From assembly GCA_023228995.1 (NCBI GenBank), contig JALOAD010000001.1, positions 108,118 to 172,117 of the forward strand: 64,000 bases of DNA, written 5' to 3'. The notes under the pieces are model-generated. The model searched no databases. It was not told the DNA's origin and was given only the letters and a program-made list of their open reading frames with translations. Shown in pieces: positions 27,073 to 35,618 of this stretch. The DNA comes from JALOAD01 sp023228995 [NCBI: Candidatus Muiribacterium halophilum] (GTDB lineage: Bacteria > Muiribacteriota > Muiribacteriia > Muiribacteriales). Position numbers and translations under genes: made by a program. Each line of letters starts with the position of its first letter. The first letter of the stretch is position 1.

Positions 27073-27616
27073 AAAAATGAGAGTTTTTGCTGCTTTTGAT
27101 ATATCAAATGAATTCAAAATCAAGTTATATAATTCTATAGAAGATTTAACTTTAAAATATTCTGATATTAATTGGGTTAAACCTGAGAATTTTCATATTA
27201 CACTGAAATTTTACGAAAATATTGGTGATATTCAAAAAGTTAAAGATGAAATAATTGATTTTTCTAATAATATTACAAAAATACCTGTTAAATTCAGAAA
27301 ATTTTCTTTTTTTTCACATAAAGTATTTTATGCTCAGCTTAAATTTACTCCTTTTAAAATTGTAAAAACTATAAAAAATCAATTAAATACCAATTTTACT
27401 CCTCATATAACTCTTGCAAGAAATAAATTTGGAATAGAAATTAAAGAAAATATTGTTGAATCAATGCAGAATATTGATTTTAATCATTCAGAAATTTTAG
27501 ATAATATAACAATATACGAAAGTATTTTAAAAAAGACAGGTTCAGAGTATAGAATAATTGAAAAAATTTATTTAAAAAACTCTTCGCAAAAATCCTGCAC
27601 ATTTTGCTCAAGATAA
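27065..27616 (+). CDS. thpR: RNA 2',3'-cyclic phosphodiesterase (ThpR/LigT, 2H family)
   Basis: This 183-residue protein has both 2H phosphoesterase motifs, FHITLKF near residue 45 and the second HIT in FTPHITLAR near residue 114. The N-terminus MRVFAAFDI is typical of ThpR. The family opens RNA 2',3'-cyclic phosphates to 2'-phosphates. ATG codons at 27065 and 27077 are both possible; the first overlaps the upstream stop (ATGGATAA) and suggests coupling, while the second gives the common MRVF start. Its C-terminal codons overlap the end of the opposite-strand GH3-like gene by 49 bp, so the two transcripts are convergent and complementary there. Confidence 0.88.
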   Translation: MDKKMRVFAAFDISNEFKIKLYNSIEDLTLKYSDINWVKPENFHITLKFYENIGDIQKVKDEIIDFSNNITKIPVKFRKFSFFSHKVFYAQLKFTPFKIVKTIKNQLNTNFTPHITLARNKFGIEIKENIVESMQNIDFNHSEILDNITIYESILKKTGSEYRIIEKIYLKNSSQKSCTFCSR

Positions 27617-29058
27617 GAGCATAATGCTATATAACAAGGACAATCTTCATAAAGACGAAATTCATACGGTGAATCAAGACCAATTACAATAGTGTTTTCA
27701 TTAGCTCTCGTAACAGCAATACCTAGGTTTTCCCTACCTTCATCATAATGAGCATTTATACTATACAAAATTACAGCTTCATATTGAGTTGCTTTTTCTT
27801 TTATTATTTCAATCTCATTATTATCAGGGCTTAATGAATATTCTATAAGTTCAGATTTTCTTTTAAAATATTTAACACTTCTATGAAAATAATTTACTCC
27901 TTCTTCACCATAAATTGCCTTATAATCTGGTGCTATAACAAGAATATCTTTTACATCTTTTATTTTATGAACAAAATCTTTGCCTTTAAAATATTTTATA
28001 CATTCTTTCATTATAGATTGAACTATTTCTCTATTTTGTTTTTTTATATTATAAAGAGTTTTTTTGTTTGCACTTATATTTTCTGACAAAGTATTAAAAG
28101 AATCTAGTTTTTGTAATGATTTTTCTTTTATATTACCTTTTTTTATTTCCATATAAAGACCATTATAAGCTTCAATATTTTCTCTAAGTCCACCAGGCAT
28201 TATAATTAGATTACATCCTGCTTTATAAGCATTAATAACACTATGAGAAGGTTTTATACCTGAAAATTCTTTCCTATATAAAGATGATGACATTACAATA
28301 CCTTTGTATTCAAGTGTATTTCTTAAAAGGTCTATTATTTCTTCTGAAAAACATGCTGGTTCTTTAACTGTTTTTGATTCTTTAAAATAATAAACATCAG
28401 AAACTTCAATTACTGGAATATTTTCTTGAAAAGCTTTTTTAAAAGAAAGAATTTCATCTTCAAACATACTTTCAAATCCTCTATGAACTGTGTTAAATTG
28501 TATATTTGAAAATTCTTCTAATGAACCAATTCCTGGAAAATTCATGCCACAAAGTATTACACCTGTATCTTTAAATGCTTTAATGAAATTTGCAATATAT
28601 TCAGAGTTTTCTCCGATTGTATCATTAAAAGATGATGTTCCAACAAACATATTATGATTATTCATATTAATATTTAAAAAATCTGAAATCACCATGTTAA
28701 TTCCAAGGGATTTTAATTCTTCAGCCATTATTTTTGCTATTTTATAAGCATTTTGAGGATTTTCTGATAATCCTACGGTCATATTTGAAGGTATATGAGT
28801 TATATTTTTATTAACAGGCATTTGAGTTCCACCACCTGCATGAATTGCAAATATATAATCATTATCTGGATATTTTTTATTAATTTTTGAAATTGCATTT
28901 TTTATATCTGCTGGATTGTTTAAGTTGAGAGTTGATAATAGAAAAAAACAAGCTCTATATTTTTCAATATACATCTGAATTTCAAGCTCAATATCTCCAG
29001 ATGAATCTCCCATTAAAGGATACATAAGTATTTGTGATAACTTGTTTTTAACTTCCAT
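27568..29058 (-). CDS. GH3-like (NagZ-related) protein, catalytic residues replaced
   Basis: This 496-residue protein has the fold signature of family-3 glycosidases such as NagZ. It includes the LGINMVISDFLNIN strand region and a C-terminal Rossmann-like part (KDILVIAPDYKAIYG, EAVILYSINAHYDEGRENL). The NagZ KHFPGHG loop reads MNFPGIG at 172-178, so both catalytic-loop His are gone. The nucleophile Asp segment (normally SDD/SDA) reads MSSSLYR, with Ser at 258. It is therefore probably not an active glucosaminidase by the known mechanism. Its neighbour across the minisatellite is a NamZ-like DUF1343 protein; active NamZ and NagZ act together on cell-wall muropeptides. It has no signal peptide. 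An alternative is a non-enzymatic sugar- or muropeptide-binding role. Confidence 0.75.
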   Translation of the reverse strand: MEVKNKLSQILMYPLMGDSSGDIELEIQMYIEKYRACFFLLSTLNLNNPADIKNAISKINKKYPDNDYIFAIHAGGGTQMPVNKNITHIPSNMTVGLSENPQNAYKIAKIMAEELKSLGINMVISDFLNINMNNHNMFVGTSSFNDTIGENSEYIANFIKAFKDTGVILCGMNFPGIGSLEEFSNIQFNTVHRGFESMFEDEILSFKKAFQENIPVIEVSDVYYFKESKTVKEPACFSEEIIDLLRNTLEYKGIVMSSSLYRKEFSGIKPSHSVINAYKAGCNLIIMPGGLRENIEAYNGLYMEIKKGNIKEKSLQKLDSFNTLSENISANKKTLYNIKKQNREIVQSIMKECIKYFKGKDFVHKIKDVKDILVIAPDYKAIYGEEGVNYFHRSVKYFKRKSELIEYSLSPDNNEIEIIKEKATQYEAVILYSINAHYDEGRENLGIAVTRANENTIVIGLDSPYEFRLYEDCPCYIALCSYLEQNVQDFCEEFFK

Positions 29059-29140
29059 TTATTGTTTAAACCTCTAATTAAAAATGTAGTTGTACAGAAA
29101 ATATCTATTAACGACTGCAAAAACATTATAAATAATACTT

Positions 29141-29176
<36 letters not shown>

Positions 29177-29204
29177 CAGTATGATTAAGTTAAAACAAAA
29201 TCAA

Positions 29205-29305
29205 ATCCTGGCTCAAAATCATACCGGGATGACACTAAAATCTGCGAATAGCAAATTAAAATGTTCAGTGAACATTTTTGTGTGAGATTGCGAAATAGAT
29301 TTAAA
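29205..29305. repeat. Composite dispersed repeat (CCCGG hairpin, TTAAATCTGCG unit with inserted palindrome)
   Basis: ATCCTGG...CCGGGATGACA (29205-29234) is followed by AAAATCTGCGAATAGC ... GATTGCGAAATAGATTTAAAA. Inside that unit lies the palindrome AATGTTCAGTGAACATTTTT (29260-29279), absent from the copy at 5201-5248. This looks like one repeat inserted in another. Confidence 0.65.
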
Positions 29306-29316
29306 ATTTTTCCTAC

Positions 29317-29714
29317 TTCGCCATTTCACTCTTTCACTCTTTCACTCTTTCACCATTTCGCCATTTCACTCTTTCACTCTTTCACTCTTTCACTCTTTCA
29401 CCATTTCGCCATTTCACTCTTTCACCATTTCACTCTTTCACCATTTCACTCTTTCACCATTTCACTCTTTCACCATTTCACTCTTTCACTCTTTCACCAT
29501 TTCACTCTTTCACCATTTCACTCTTTCACCATTTCGCCATTTCACTCTTTCACCATTTCACTCTTTCACCATTTCGCCATTTCACTCTTTCACCATTTCA
29601 CTCTTTCACCATTTCGCCATTTCACTCTTTCATCATTTCACTCTTTCACCATTTCACTCTTTCACCATTTCACTCTTTCACCATTTCACTCTTTCACCAT
29701 TTCACTCTTTCACC
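29317..29714. repeat. TTTCAC(T/C)-type minisatellite, about 400 bp
   Basis: The stretch consists of 8-bp steps, mainly CTTTCACT, CATTTCAC and CATTTCGC, combined into 16- and longer higher-order units (CACTCTTTCACCATTT recurs many times). Smaller related tracts occur near 7698-7755, 34964, 59808 and 61405. Near-identity between units suggests recent expansion. Confidence 0.9.
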
Positions 29715-29739
29715 CATGCTCTTTAGCTTCTATACTTTA

Positions 29740-30837
29740 TTAATACAACAAAAGTTTTTCTCTTTTTCCTGTATATTCATCAAGTGTTTTCATTGCTTTA
29801 TAATAAACTTCAGATAGCGGAATATATCTTTCAAGAGATTTCCTTATTCTATCATCTGAAAACAACTCATCAATAACATAATTATCTCTATTGTTCATTA
29901 CAAACTCAAATTCACCAAATGTATTATAACATATTTCTATAATATTCAAAAATAATTCAATAGAATTTAATAATTCCTTGTTAATAACTTTAAATTGAAT
30001 TCCTTTGCATAATTTATTTGAATAAACTCCATTTTCTGGTATAAATTCACATGTTTCCATTTCAAAACCTTCCATTCCAAGATAAATTATCTGATCAAAT
30101 ACATTATCTGAATCAATCCATGGTGCTCCAAAAACTGAATAACTTTTTTCAGTTCCAATACCAATTGAAAGATTTGTACCTTCAAGAAGATGAAATCCTG
30201 GATAAAGAAAAAACGCATTATAATCCTTAATATCAGGAAATTGAAATTCAAATACTGGTTTTATATCATCTAAAAATTTTTCTCTATTATAACCTTCCAT
30301 TTTTATAACATTAATTTTTGCTTCTCTAAAAAGTTCTTCTTGTAAAAAAAGCCCTATTTCTCCAATTGTAAGACCATGTCTCAAAGGTATATTAATTCTT
30401 GAATATTGACCTATTATACCGTCAAATATATTACCATTTATAGGATTTGGTCTGTCGAGAATATAAAGTTGAATATCTTTTCCATTTATAAATTCAATTA
30501 TTTCATAAAGTGCTTTTATTACATCAGTATTTTTTACTCCATAATTTTGTATATCAAAAAGAATAACTTTGACTTTAAGTAATTTTTTGTATGTTTCTTC
30601 AGAAAAAGCTGGAAGAATCGGGATTTTATTATATTCAGTTAAATTTTCATCTTTATTAATAAAAAAACCAAATGATGGTTCAATAATGTATTTTAAATTG
30701 TAATTAGGATTAAAAAAATTATCAATAACTCTCTCACCATTGCAATCATACATGTTATAAGAGGTAAATATTGCAAGCGGTATATCTTTTATAAAATGCG
30801 ATTTTTTTAATAGTAAAACATCAATTCCATTTAACAT
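29740..30837 (-). CDS. DUF1343 / NamZ-like (GH171) exo-N-acetylmuramidase-family protein
   Basis: This 365-residue protein has the DUF1343 layout. An early Rossmann-type part with ILFDIQNYGVKNTDVI (family consensus D.QD.G.R.YTY) is followed by LYILDRPNPINGN, the IPLRHGLTIGEIG block, FFLYPGFHLLEGTNLSIGIGTE and FGAPWID. Characterised members (NamZ) release terminal MurNAc from cell-wall sugars. Compared with the consensus the N-terminal part is divergent (GVKNTDV), so activity is likely but not certain. There is no signal peptide, as in cytosolic or atypical members. It faces the degenerate NagZ-like gene across a minisatellite on the same strand, suggesting one muropeptide-recycling group. Confidence 0.85.
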   Translation of the reverse strand: MLNGIDVLLLKKSHFIKDIPLAIFTSYNMYDCNGERVIDNFFNPNYNLKYIIEPSFGFFINKDENLTEYNKIPILPAFSEETYKKLLKVKVILFDIQNYGVKNTDVIKALYEIIEFINGKDIQLYILDRPNPINGNIFDGIIGQYSRINIPLRHGLTIGEIGLFLQEELFREAKINVIKMEGYNREKFLDDIKPVFEFQFPDIKDYNAFFLYPGFHLLEGTNLSIGIGTEKSYSVFGAPWIDSDNVFDQIIYLGMEGFEMETCEFIPENGVYSNKLCKGIQFKVINKELLNSIELFLNIIEICYNTFGEFEFVMNNRDNYVIDELFSDDRIRKSLERYIPLSEVYYKAMKTLDEYTGKREKLLLY

Positions 30838-30901
30838 AATACTTTATCCTCTATTACTATTGAAAACTCAATTATATACTTAAAAAGTAATAATATTTAA
30901 A

Positions 30902-31921
30902 TTACAATAAAAAATCAACATAATCAACTGTTTTAACACTATATTTTAATGTTGATATGTTATTTATGATTTTTTTGCCATTAATAATATTAATAGAATT
31001 ACTGCTTATTAGAATAATATTTTCATTAATTTTCCCAAAAAAAACTTTTTCTCCGAGATTAAATGAATCTATAACAATTTCTTCTTTATTTAAATTTTCA
31101 ATTATTACAAGTATATTTTTATCTTTTTCAATATTATATCTAACTTCATACTTATAGCTTTTATCTATATATGTGTTAACTATTTTATATCCAGATTTTT
31201 TTTCTTCTGGAAAATATTCCCTACTTCCGGTCTGAATTCGTTCAATCTTATCATTTATTACTTTGTTTAAACTATAAAAAGAACCTCTTTTATTGCTTTC
31301 TTGAGATGTAAAATTCCAAATATTGTTTTCAATAAATTGAGTATTAAGATGACCATTTACAAGATTCACCTTTATATCTTCTATAAGTTTTAAATTATTT
31401 AAATCATTAATTGAAATTTTAAATATATGATATGGAAACATAATATTATCTAATAAATAAAGAATATTATGTTTAATCATAATATCATGAGCATTTTTTT
31501 TAATAGGTAATTTAAGAACATTTATATTATTTAATTTATCATCAAGAACAAAAACACTGTTTTCTGTACATAAAATTATATTATCTTTATAAATATCACA
31601 ATCAAATATAATATCGTTAAATTTTTTTGAAATTCCATTGAACTCAAGGTGTTTTTGTTTAACAATTAGAAATGAATCTTTTAAAAAAAGTACTTTTTTA
31701 ACAGTATTATCATTAAAAAATCCAAATCCACTTGTATTTTCTTCAGTTTTATGATCTTTAATAAGTATTTGCTTTGATTCTATAATATCAATATTGTTAA
31801 ATTTAAGCACAACAAAAGAATATTTATTTCCAATTAATATATTTTGATTATAAATATCTTTTCCCGATAAACAATATACTATGGCTATAAAAACAATAAG
31901 CAAAAAAAAGATTTTTTTCAT
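30902..31921 (-). CDS. Secreted beta-rich protein of unknown function
   Basis: This 339-residue protein has a signal peptide (MKKIFFLLIVFIAIVYCLSG). The rest is a series of short strands with repeating patterns such as NIILCTENSVFVLDDKLNN, NILYLLDNI and NIILISSNSINIIN. These resemble blades of a beta-propeller, though no family is recognised. It lies 64 bp upstream of the DUF1343 gene on the same strand. A probable promoter region lies between it and the divergent lipoprotein gene. I make no functional call beyond an exported, possibly envelope-associated protein. Confidence 0.75.
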   Translation of the reverse strand: MKKIFFLLIVFIAIVYCLSGKDIYNQNILIGNKYSFVVLKFNNIDIIESKQILIKDHKTEENTSGFGFFNDNTVKKVLFLKDSFLIVKQKHLEFNGISKKFNDIIFDCDIYKDNIILCTENSVFVLDDKLNNINVLKLPIKKNAHDIMIKHNILYLLDNIMFPYHIFKISINDLNNLKLIEDIKVNLVNGHLNTQFIENNIWNFTSQESNKRGSFYSLNKVINDKIERIQTGSREYFPEEKKSGYKIVNTYIDKSYKYEVRYNIEKDKNILVIIENLNKEEIVIDSFNLGEKVFFGKINENIILISSNSINIINGKKIINNISTLKYSVKTVDYVDFLL

Positions 31922-32128
31922 TTCAACATTGTATCATTATATAAGGTTTTTTTTTGAACCTGTTACCAGATATAAATAATTAATACAAAAAACTAGTAAT
32001 AGAACAGATTTTTCATATTTATAAAAAATATCAATTAAAATAGTAAATTTTCTAATCAACCCTTCAAAACCTGCCGATAATTCAATTGTATAAAAGTTAA
32101 TTAAGCGCGAATATACAGGAGGAGAGTT

Positions 32129-33598
32129 ATGAACAGAAAAAAAGTTCTGAAAAAACTGGTTTTATTGACTGCGATGCTATTTGTAACATTTCTACTCGCA
32201 GGATGTGGATCAGCTGGGGTATCTTCAGGTTCTATCAAAGTACAAGTTGTAGAAATGGTAGATTTATCTGAAAGTATTATTACAAACGCAATTGTTGGAG
32301 TAGAATCTGATTCTACTGGTTCTGGACCTGCTTTGCACAGGCAAGTTGTAAAAGCTAATGGTTCAGGTAATACATTTATTTTTGAAGATCTTCCACCATC
32401 TGTAACTTATCAGGTTTATGTGGAAGCTTCAGGTTATGTAAATGATGAACAAATTTCTCAAGGTAAGGCAACTGGTGGAGCACCTATGAGAGCTACAGAA
32501 ATTGCAGACCGAGCATATAAGACAGTAAAAGTTGAAGATGGTCAGGATTATTTTGTTAAAATTTATATGAAAAAAAATCCAACCCCTTCTACAGGAAGCA
32601 TCGAAGGTATTGTTCGTGGTGTTGATCCAAACAATGTCGCAAACAGTGTTATATTAGCAAATTCGACAGTTGTTGTTAGAAACAGCGATGATTCTATGGC
32701 TTTTTCAGCAAAAACTGATCAGACTGGATTTTATATAATTTCTAATATACCAATTGATGCTCAAGGTTATAAATTACAATGTTATGCTGCAAATGATCAG
32801 GGACCGACTCAGATTTATAGACCTCTTGAATCAACTGGTGGCGGAGAAAACGAAACTGGTAACGGTTCTAATTCAGAAATATTCCTTGTTCCTGGAGATG
32901 TTGTAAGAAAAGATATATTTCTTCAAAAATCAGTTATCGAAGCAACACCTGAAACAGGTGGTATAATTACAGCTGTTGTACAATCAAACAATGGACTTGC
33001 AATAGATTTTAATACAACTCCAATGTTTGCAACCTTATATAGAGATGGAAGTGCATATCATACTAAAAGAGTTGGAGATGGTGGGCTTATAGAATTCTCT
33101 GACCTTCCTATAACTGAAGGTGGAATTAATTACAATAAACTTGAAGTTCATTCATCATTTATTGAAAATAGTCCAGTTATCTTTGCAGGTTTTAATGCAA
33201 CTTTAACAAAAAACAGTAAATCTTTTGCAGCTCCTGCTCCAGCAGAAGTTATATTAAGAACTGGTAATTGTAATGTAACAATAAGTGGAACATTCGCCGG
33301 TACTAATCTTTCTGGTGCACAGGTACAGACAAGAGTTACTGCTGAAGGTTCTCCTTCAACTGCATTAGTAACTTTAACAAGCACAAGTGCTGGAAGCAAT
33401 TCTGCATCTGGAAATGGTAGTCTTACAAGTATACCAATCGGTAAGAGAAAAGTTAGTGCTGTTGCAACAGTTACTAATAATGGTGTTGGTGGAACAACTG
33501 CTCTTTCTGTTACAATGGCTAACAATGAACAGGAAGTAATTATAATATCAGGAACCGATGCATCAGCTGCATTTAGTTTCCAAGCAACAAAACAATAA
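32129..33598 (+). CDS. Lipoprotein with carboxypeptidase-regulatory-like repeats
   Basis: This 489-residue protein has a lipoprotein signal (LFVTFLLAGCGSAG, lipobox Cys near residue 26). It then carries several beta-sandwich units resembling carboxypeptidase-regulatory domains, e.g. GSIEGIVRGVDPNN ... TDQTGFYIISNIPI near 155-215. The codons look more GC-rich than in neighbouring genes. The start has an excellent AGGAGGAGAGTT ribosome-binding site. It is followed after 65 bp by the PorV-like gene, and a terminator follows that, so the two probably form one envelope transcript. It is likely anchored in a membrane facing the periplasm or surface; ligand unknown. Confidence 0.85.
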   Translation: MNRKKVLKKLVLLTAMLFVTFLLAGCGSAGVSSGSIKVQVVEMVDLSESIITNAIVGVESDSTGSGPALHRQVVKANGSGNTFIFEDLPPSVTYQVYVEASGYVNDEQISQGKATGGAPMRATEIADRAYKTVKVEDGQDYFVKIYMKKNPTPSTGSIEGIVRGVDPNNVANSVILANSTVVVRNSDDSMAFSAKTDQTGFYIISNIPIDAQGYKLQCYAANDQGPTQIYRPLESTGGGENETGNGSNSEIFLVPGDVVRKDIFLQKSVIEATPETGGIITAVVQSNNGLAIDFNTTPMFATLYRDGSAYHTKRVGDGGLIEFSDLPITEGGINYNKLEVHSSFIENSPVIFAGFNATLTKNSKSFAAPAPAEVILRTGNCNVTISGTFAGTNLSGAQVQTRVTAEGSPSTALVTLTSTSAGSNSASGNGSLTSIPIGKRKVSAVATVTNNGVGGTTALSVTMANNEQEVIIISGTDASAAFSFQATKQ

Positions 33599-33663
33599 AT
33601 AGTGTATAATTATATAAGGGTGTTTTTAAGTTACTCTTATTTATAAAGAAAAGCGAGGTGTAA

Positions 33664-34791
33664 ATGATGAAAAAGCTTGGTGCAATATTCGGCCTTTTAG
33701 CTCTATGTGTCTTTTCCTTCGCAAGTGACGGTGGGGCCGGTCAGGCAGGTGCATATCTCAAAATGGGTGTTGGTGCCCGTGCACTCGGCATGGGTGGAGC
33801 TTTTGTAGCTGTCTCGGATGATGCAACCGCATCATACTGGAATCCAGCCGGACTTGCAAAATTAAAAAAAGACCAAGCAAGTTTTATGCATGCAAAACTA
33901 AAACTTGATAGAAATTTCGATTTTATAAACTATGTAAAAAAACAGGGTGAAAACCAAGCAATTGCGTTTTCTGTAATTCGCTTTGGTGTTGATAACATAC
34001 CTGAAACCAGAATATGGAGATTTGATTCAAGTGGGAATTTAAAATCTAATCTTACTTTTGGTAATCCATATTATTATATCGATACAGCAACTGGAGATGC
34101 AAGAGCTATACCTGTAACTACTACAGGTGCTAATAGTGAAGCAACTCCACCTACAGTTAATCCTACTTATGATAATACTTGGACTAAAGAGCAGGTAGAA
34201 GGTGTTCAAGCTGGTGGAGATTCAAGCAGTGCATTACAAACAGATATTGTAGGACCTGAACCGGTTAAAATATTTTCTAATTTTGATGATAATGAAGATA
34301 CTATGTTTGTGTCATGGTCAAAAGGTTTTGATAATTTATATTTAGGTGCAAACTTTAAATATATGACTCAGAGTCTTTTTGGATATGATGCTGATTCTTT
34401 TGGTATGGATATTGGATTATTATATGATTATACATCAAAATTAACATTTGGTCTTTCAATAAGGGATCTTTTTGGTGAAATGAAATGGGATACTCCATCT
34501 AAAACAGCAGATAAGATTCCAGTAACAACTCAACTTGGTATTGCTTACAGACCTATGTCAACATGGTTAATCGCGCTTGATTATAACAAGGTTGAAAATA
34601 TGAGCTCTGAGTTCTATTTTGGTGCTGAAAAAGCAATCAACGATATACTAAGTGTAAGAATAGGTTCAAATGACAGTGATTTTTCTGCTGGACTTTCATT
34701 CTATAATGAAGAATGGGTTTTTGAATATGCCTATGCTGAACAAGAATTAGGTAATATTCACAGATTCTCGACAACAAGAAGCTTTAAGTAA
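33664..34791 (+). CDS. PorV/UPF0164-like outer-membrane beta-barrel protein
   Basis: This 375-residue protein starts with a signal peptide (MMKKLGAIFGLLALCVFSFA). The N-terminal block YLKMGVGARALGMGGAFVAVSDDATASYWNPAGLA is characteristic of PorV/PorQ (UPF0164) barrels found in diderm bacteria. Long alternating strands follow (SFGMDIGLLYDYTSKLTFGLSIRDLFG, ELGIAYRPMSTWLIALDYNK, WVFEYAYAEQELG). In Bacteroidetes PorV serves type IX secretion; in other phyla its role is unsettled, and no other type IX genes are here. GAGGTG precedes tandem ATGs (33664, 33667). It is followed by an intrinsic terminator. Confidence 0.85.
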   Translation: MMKKLGAIFGLLALCVFSFASDGGAGQAGAYLKMGVGARALGMGGAFVAVSDDATASYWNPAGLAKLKKDQASFMHAKLKLDRNFDFINYVKKQGENQAIAFSVIRFGVDNIPETRIWRFDSSGNLKSNLTFGNPYYYIDTATGDARAIPVTTTGANSEATPPTVNPTYDNTWTKEQVEGVQAGGDSSSALQTDIVGPEPVKIFSNFDDNEDTMFVSWSKGFDNLYLGANFKYMTQSLFGYDADSFGMDIGLLYDYTSKLTFGLSIRDLFGEMKWDTPSKTADKIPVTTQLGIAYRPMSTWLIALDYNKVENMSSEFYFGAEKAINDILSVRIGSNDSDFSAGLSFYNEEWVFEYAYAEQELGNIHRFSTTRSFK

Positions 34792-34812
34792 AACTCTACT
34801 CCTTTTTTAAAT

Positions 34813-34842
34813 AAAAAAAAGCCTGGGAAACTAGGCTTTTTT
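34813..34842 (+). terminator. Intrinsic terminator after the PorV-like gene
   Basis: AAAAGCCT - gggaaact - AGGCTTTTTT forms a GC-containing stem followed by six T, 20 bp after the stop codon. Confidence 0.85.
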
Positions 34843-34877
34843 ACTTTATATGATTATTATATTGTTTTTCTCACTAG

Positions 34878-34955
34878 ATTTGCTAGCAAATTGCTAATTA
34901 GGTGCAAAGCACCGCTAATGTTCTTTCTTGCTTTTCTAATTGTCTATTTATAGAC
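34878..34955. repeat. Variable-stem hairpin-module cluster
   Basis: ATTTGCTAGCAAAT (34878-34891), GGTGC-AAA-GCACC (34901-34913) and GTCTAT-TT-ATAGAC (34942-34955) are separated by GCTAATTAG or TAATG-type linkers. A CTTTCTTGCTTTTCTAATT spacer also seen at 22697 and 46766 lies between the second and third stems. Confidence 0.75.
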
Positions 34956-35039
34956 ATTAATGCTCCTTCGCTATTTCACTAGTTCTTAAATTGCTTTTAT
35001 AATTCTTAATTTTTAATTATTAATTGTTATTTGTTTATA

Positions 35040-35618
35040 TTAATACTTCTGCAATAGCATTTCATCAGGATTAACTGGTCCTGATGTCATAATATGAGAT
35101 ATAAGCACATCTGTATCTTCGCCATTAATAAGAAATTTAACTGATTTTACCGCATCAATCTGACAAACTGTATTTGCAATACCATAAATAAACAATAATT
35201 CAGGTAATATTCCACCTTGGAAATTTGACCTAACTTCTCTTGATAAATCAATATAAAGAACATTTTCAGATAAAAAATAATTTCTCAAAGTAACTTTTTC
35301 AGGAATAACATTAAAAAGATCGGAGTTTTCAGGACCTTTGAAATATTCATCAAGTACAATTCCAGAAAGAACAAGTGGATTATGGGACAATCTTATCTTT
35401 CTATCTTCTCTAATTAATTTATTACCATCTGTATAATAAAAAGACATATTAAGAATTTCAAAATTCTGTTCATTAATTTCTTTTTGCTCAAATTTATCAG
35501 GCATTTCAGAAGAATAATCCTCAATTTCATAATAAAAAATAAAATATGAACTTACACATAAAATTGCAAGCCAAAATATTTTAAAAACTAATTTTATAAA
35601 TCCAAAACTATCTTTCAT
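35040..35618 (-). CDS. GerMN domain membrane protein
   Basis: This 192-residue protein has an N-terminal membrane anchor (FKIFWLAILCVSSYFIFYY) and a C-terminal GerMN domain (VLDEYFKGPENSDLFNVIP...LRNYFLSENVLYIDLS...ELLFIYGIANTVCQIDAVKSVKFLINGE). GerMN domains occur in GerM and in envelope proteins that act with cell-wall amidases. It overlaps the amidase gene by four bases (ATGA), supporting a cell-envelope or septal wall role rather than sporulation, for which there is no other sign here. No lipobox is seen. Confidence 0.85.
   Translation of the reverse strand: MKDSFGFIKLVFKIFWLAILCVSSYFIFYYEIEDYSSEMPDKFEQKEINEQNFEILNMSFYYTDGNKLIREDRKIRLSHNPLVLSGIVLDEYFKGPENSDLFNVIPEKVTLRNYFLSENVLYIDLSREVRSNFQGGILPELLFIYGIANTVCQIDAVKSVKFLINGEDTDVLISHIMTSGPVNPDEMLLQKY

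Noticed and set aside
29317-29714. CRISPR array
   Set aside because: Units are contiguous 8-16 bp simple repeats with no unique spacers, and no cas genes are nearby.
29261-29743. 160-codon plus-strand frame rich in SFTISLFHHF repeats
   Set aside because: It is the translation of the minisatellite; no ribosome-binding site or family, and it overlaps only repeat DNA.
33148-33525. 125-codon minus-strand frame opposite the lipoprotein gene
   Set aside because: Antisense to a gene with a strong lipobox and ribosome-binding site; no domain seen.
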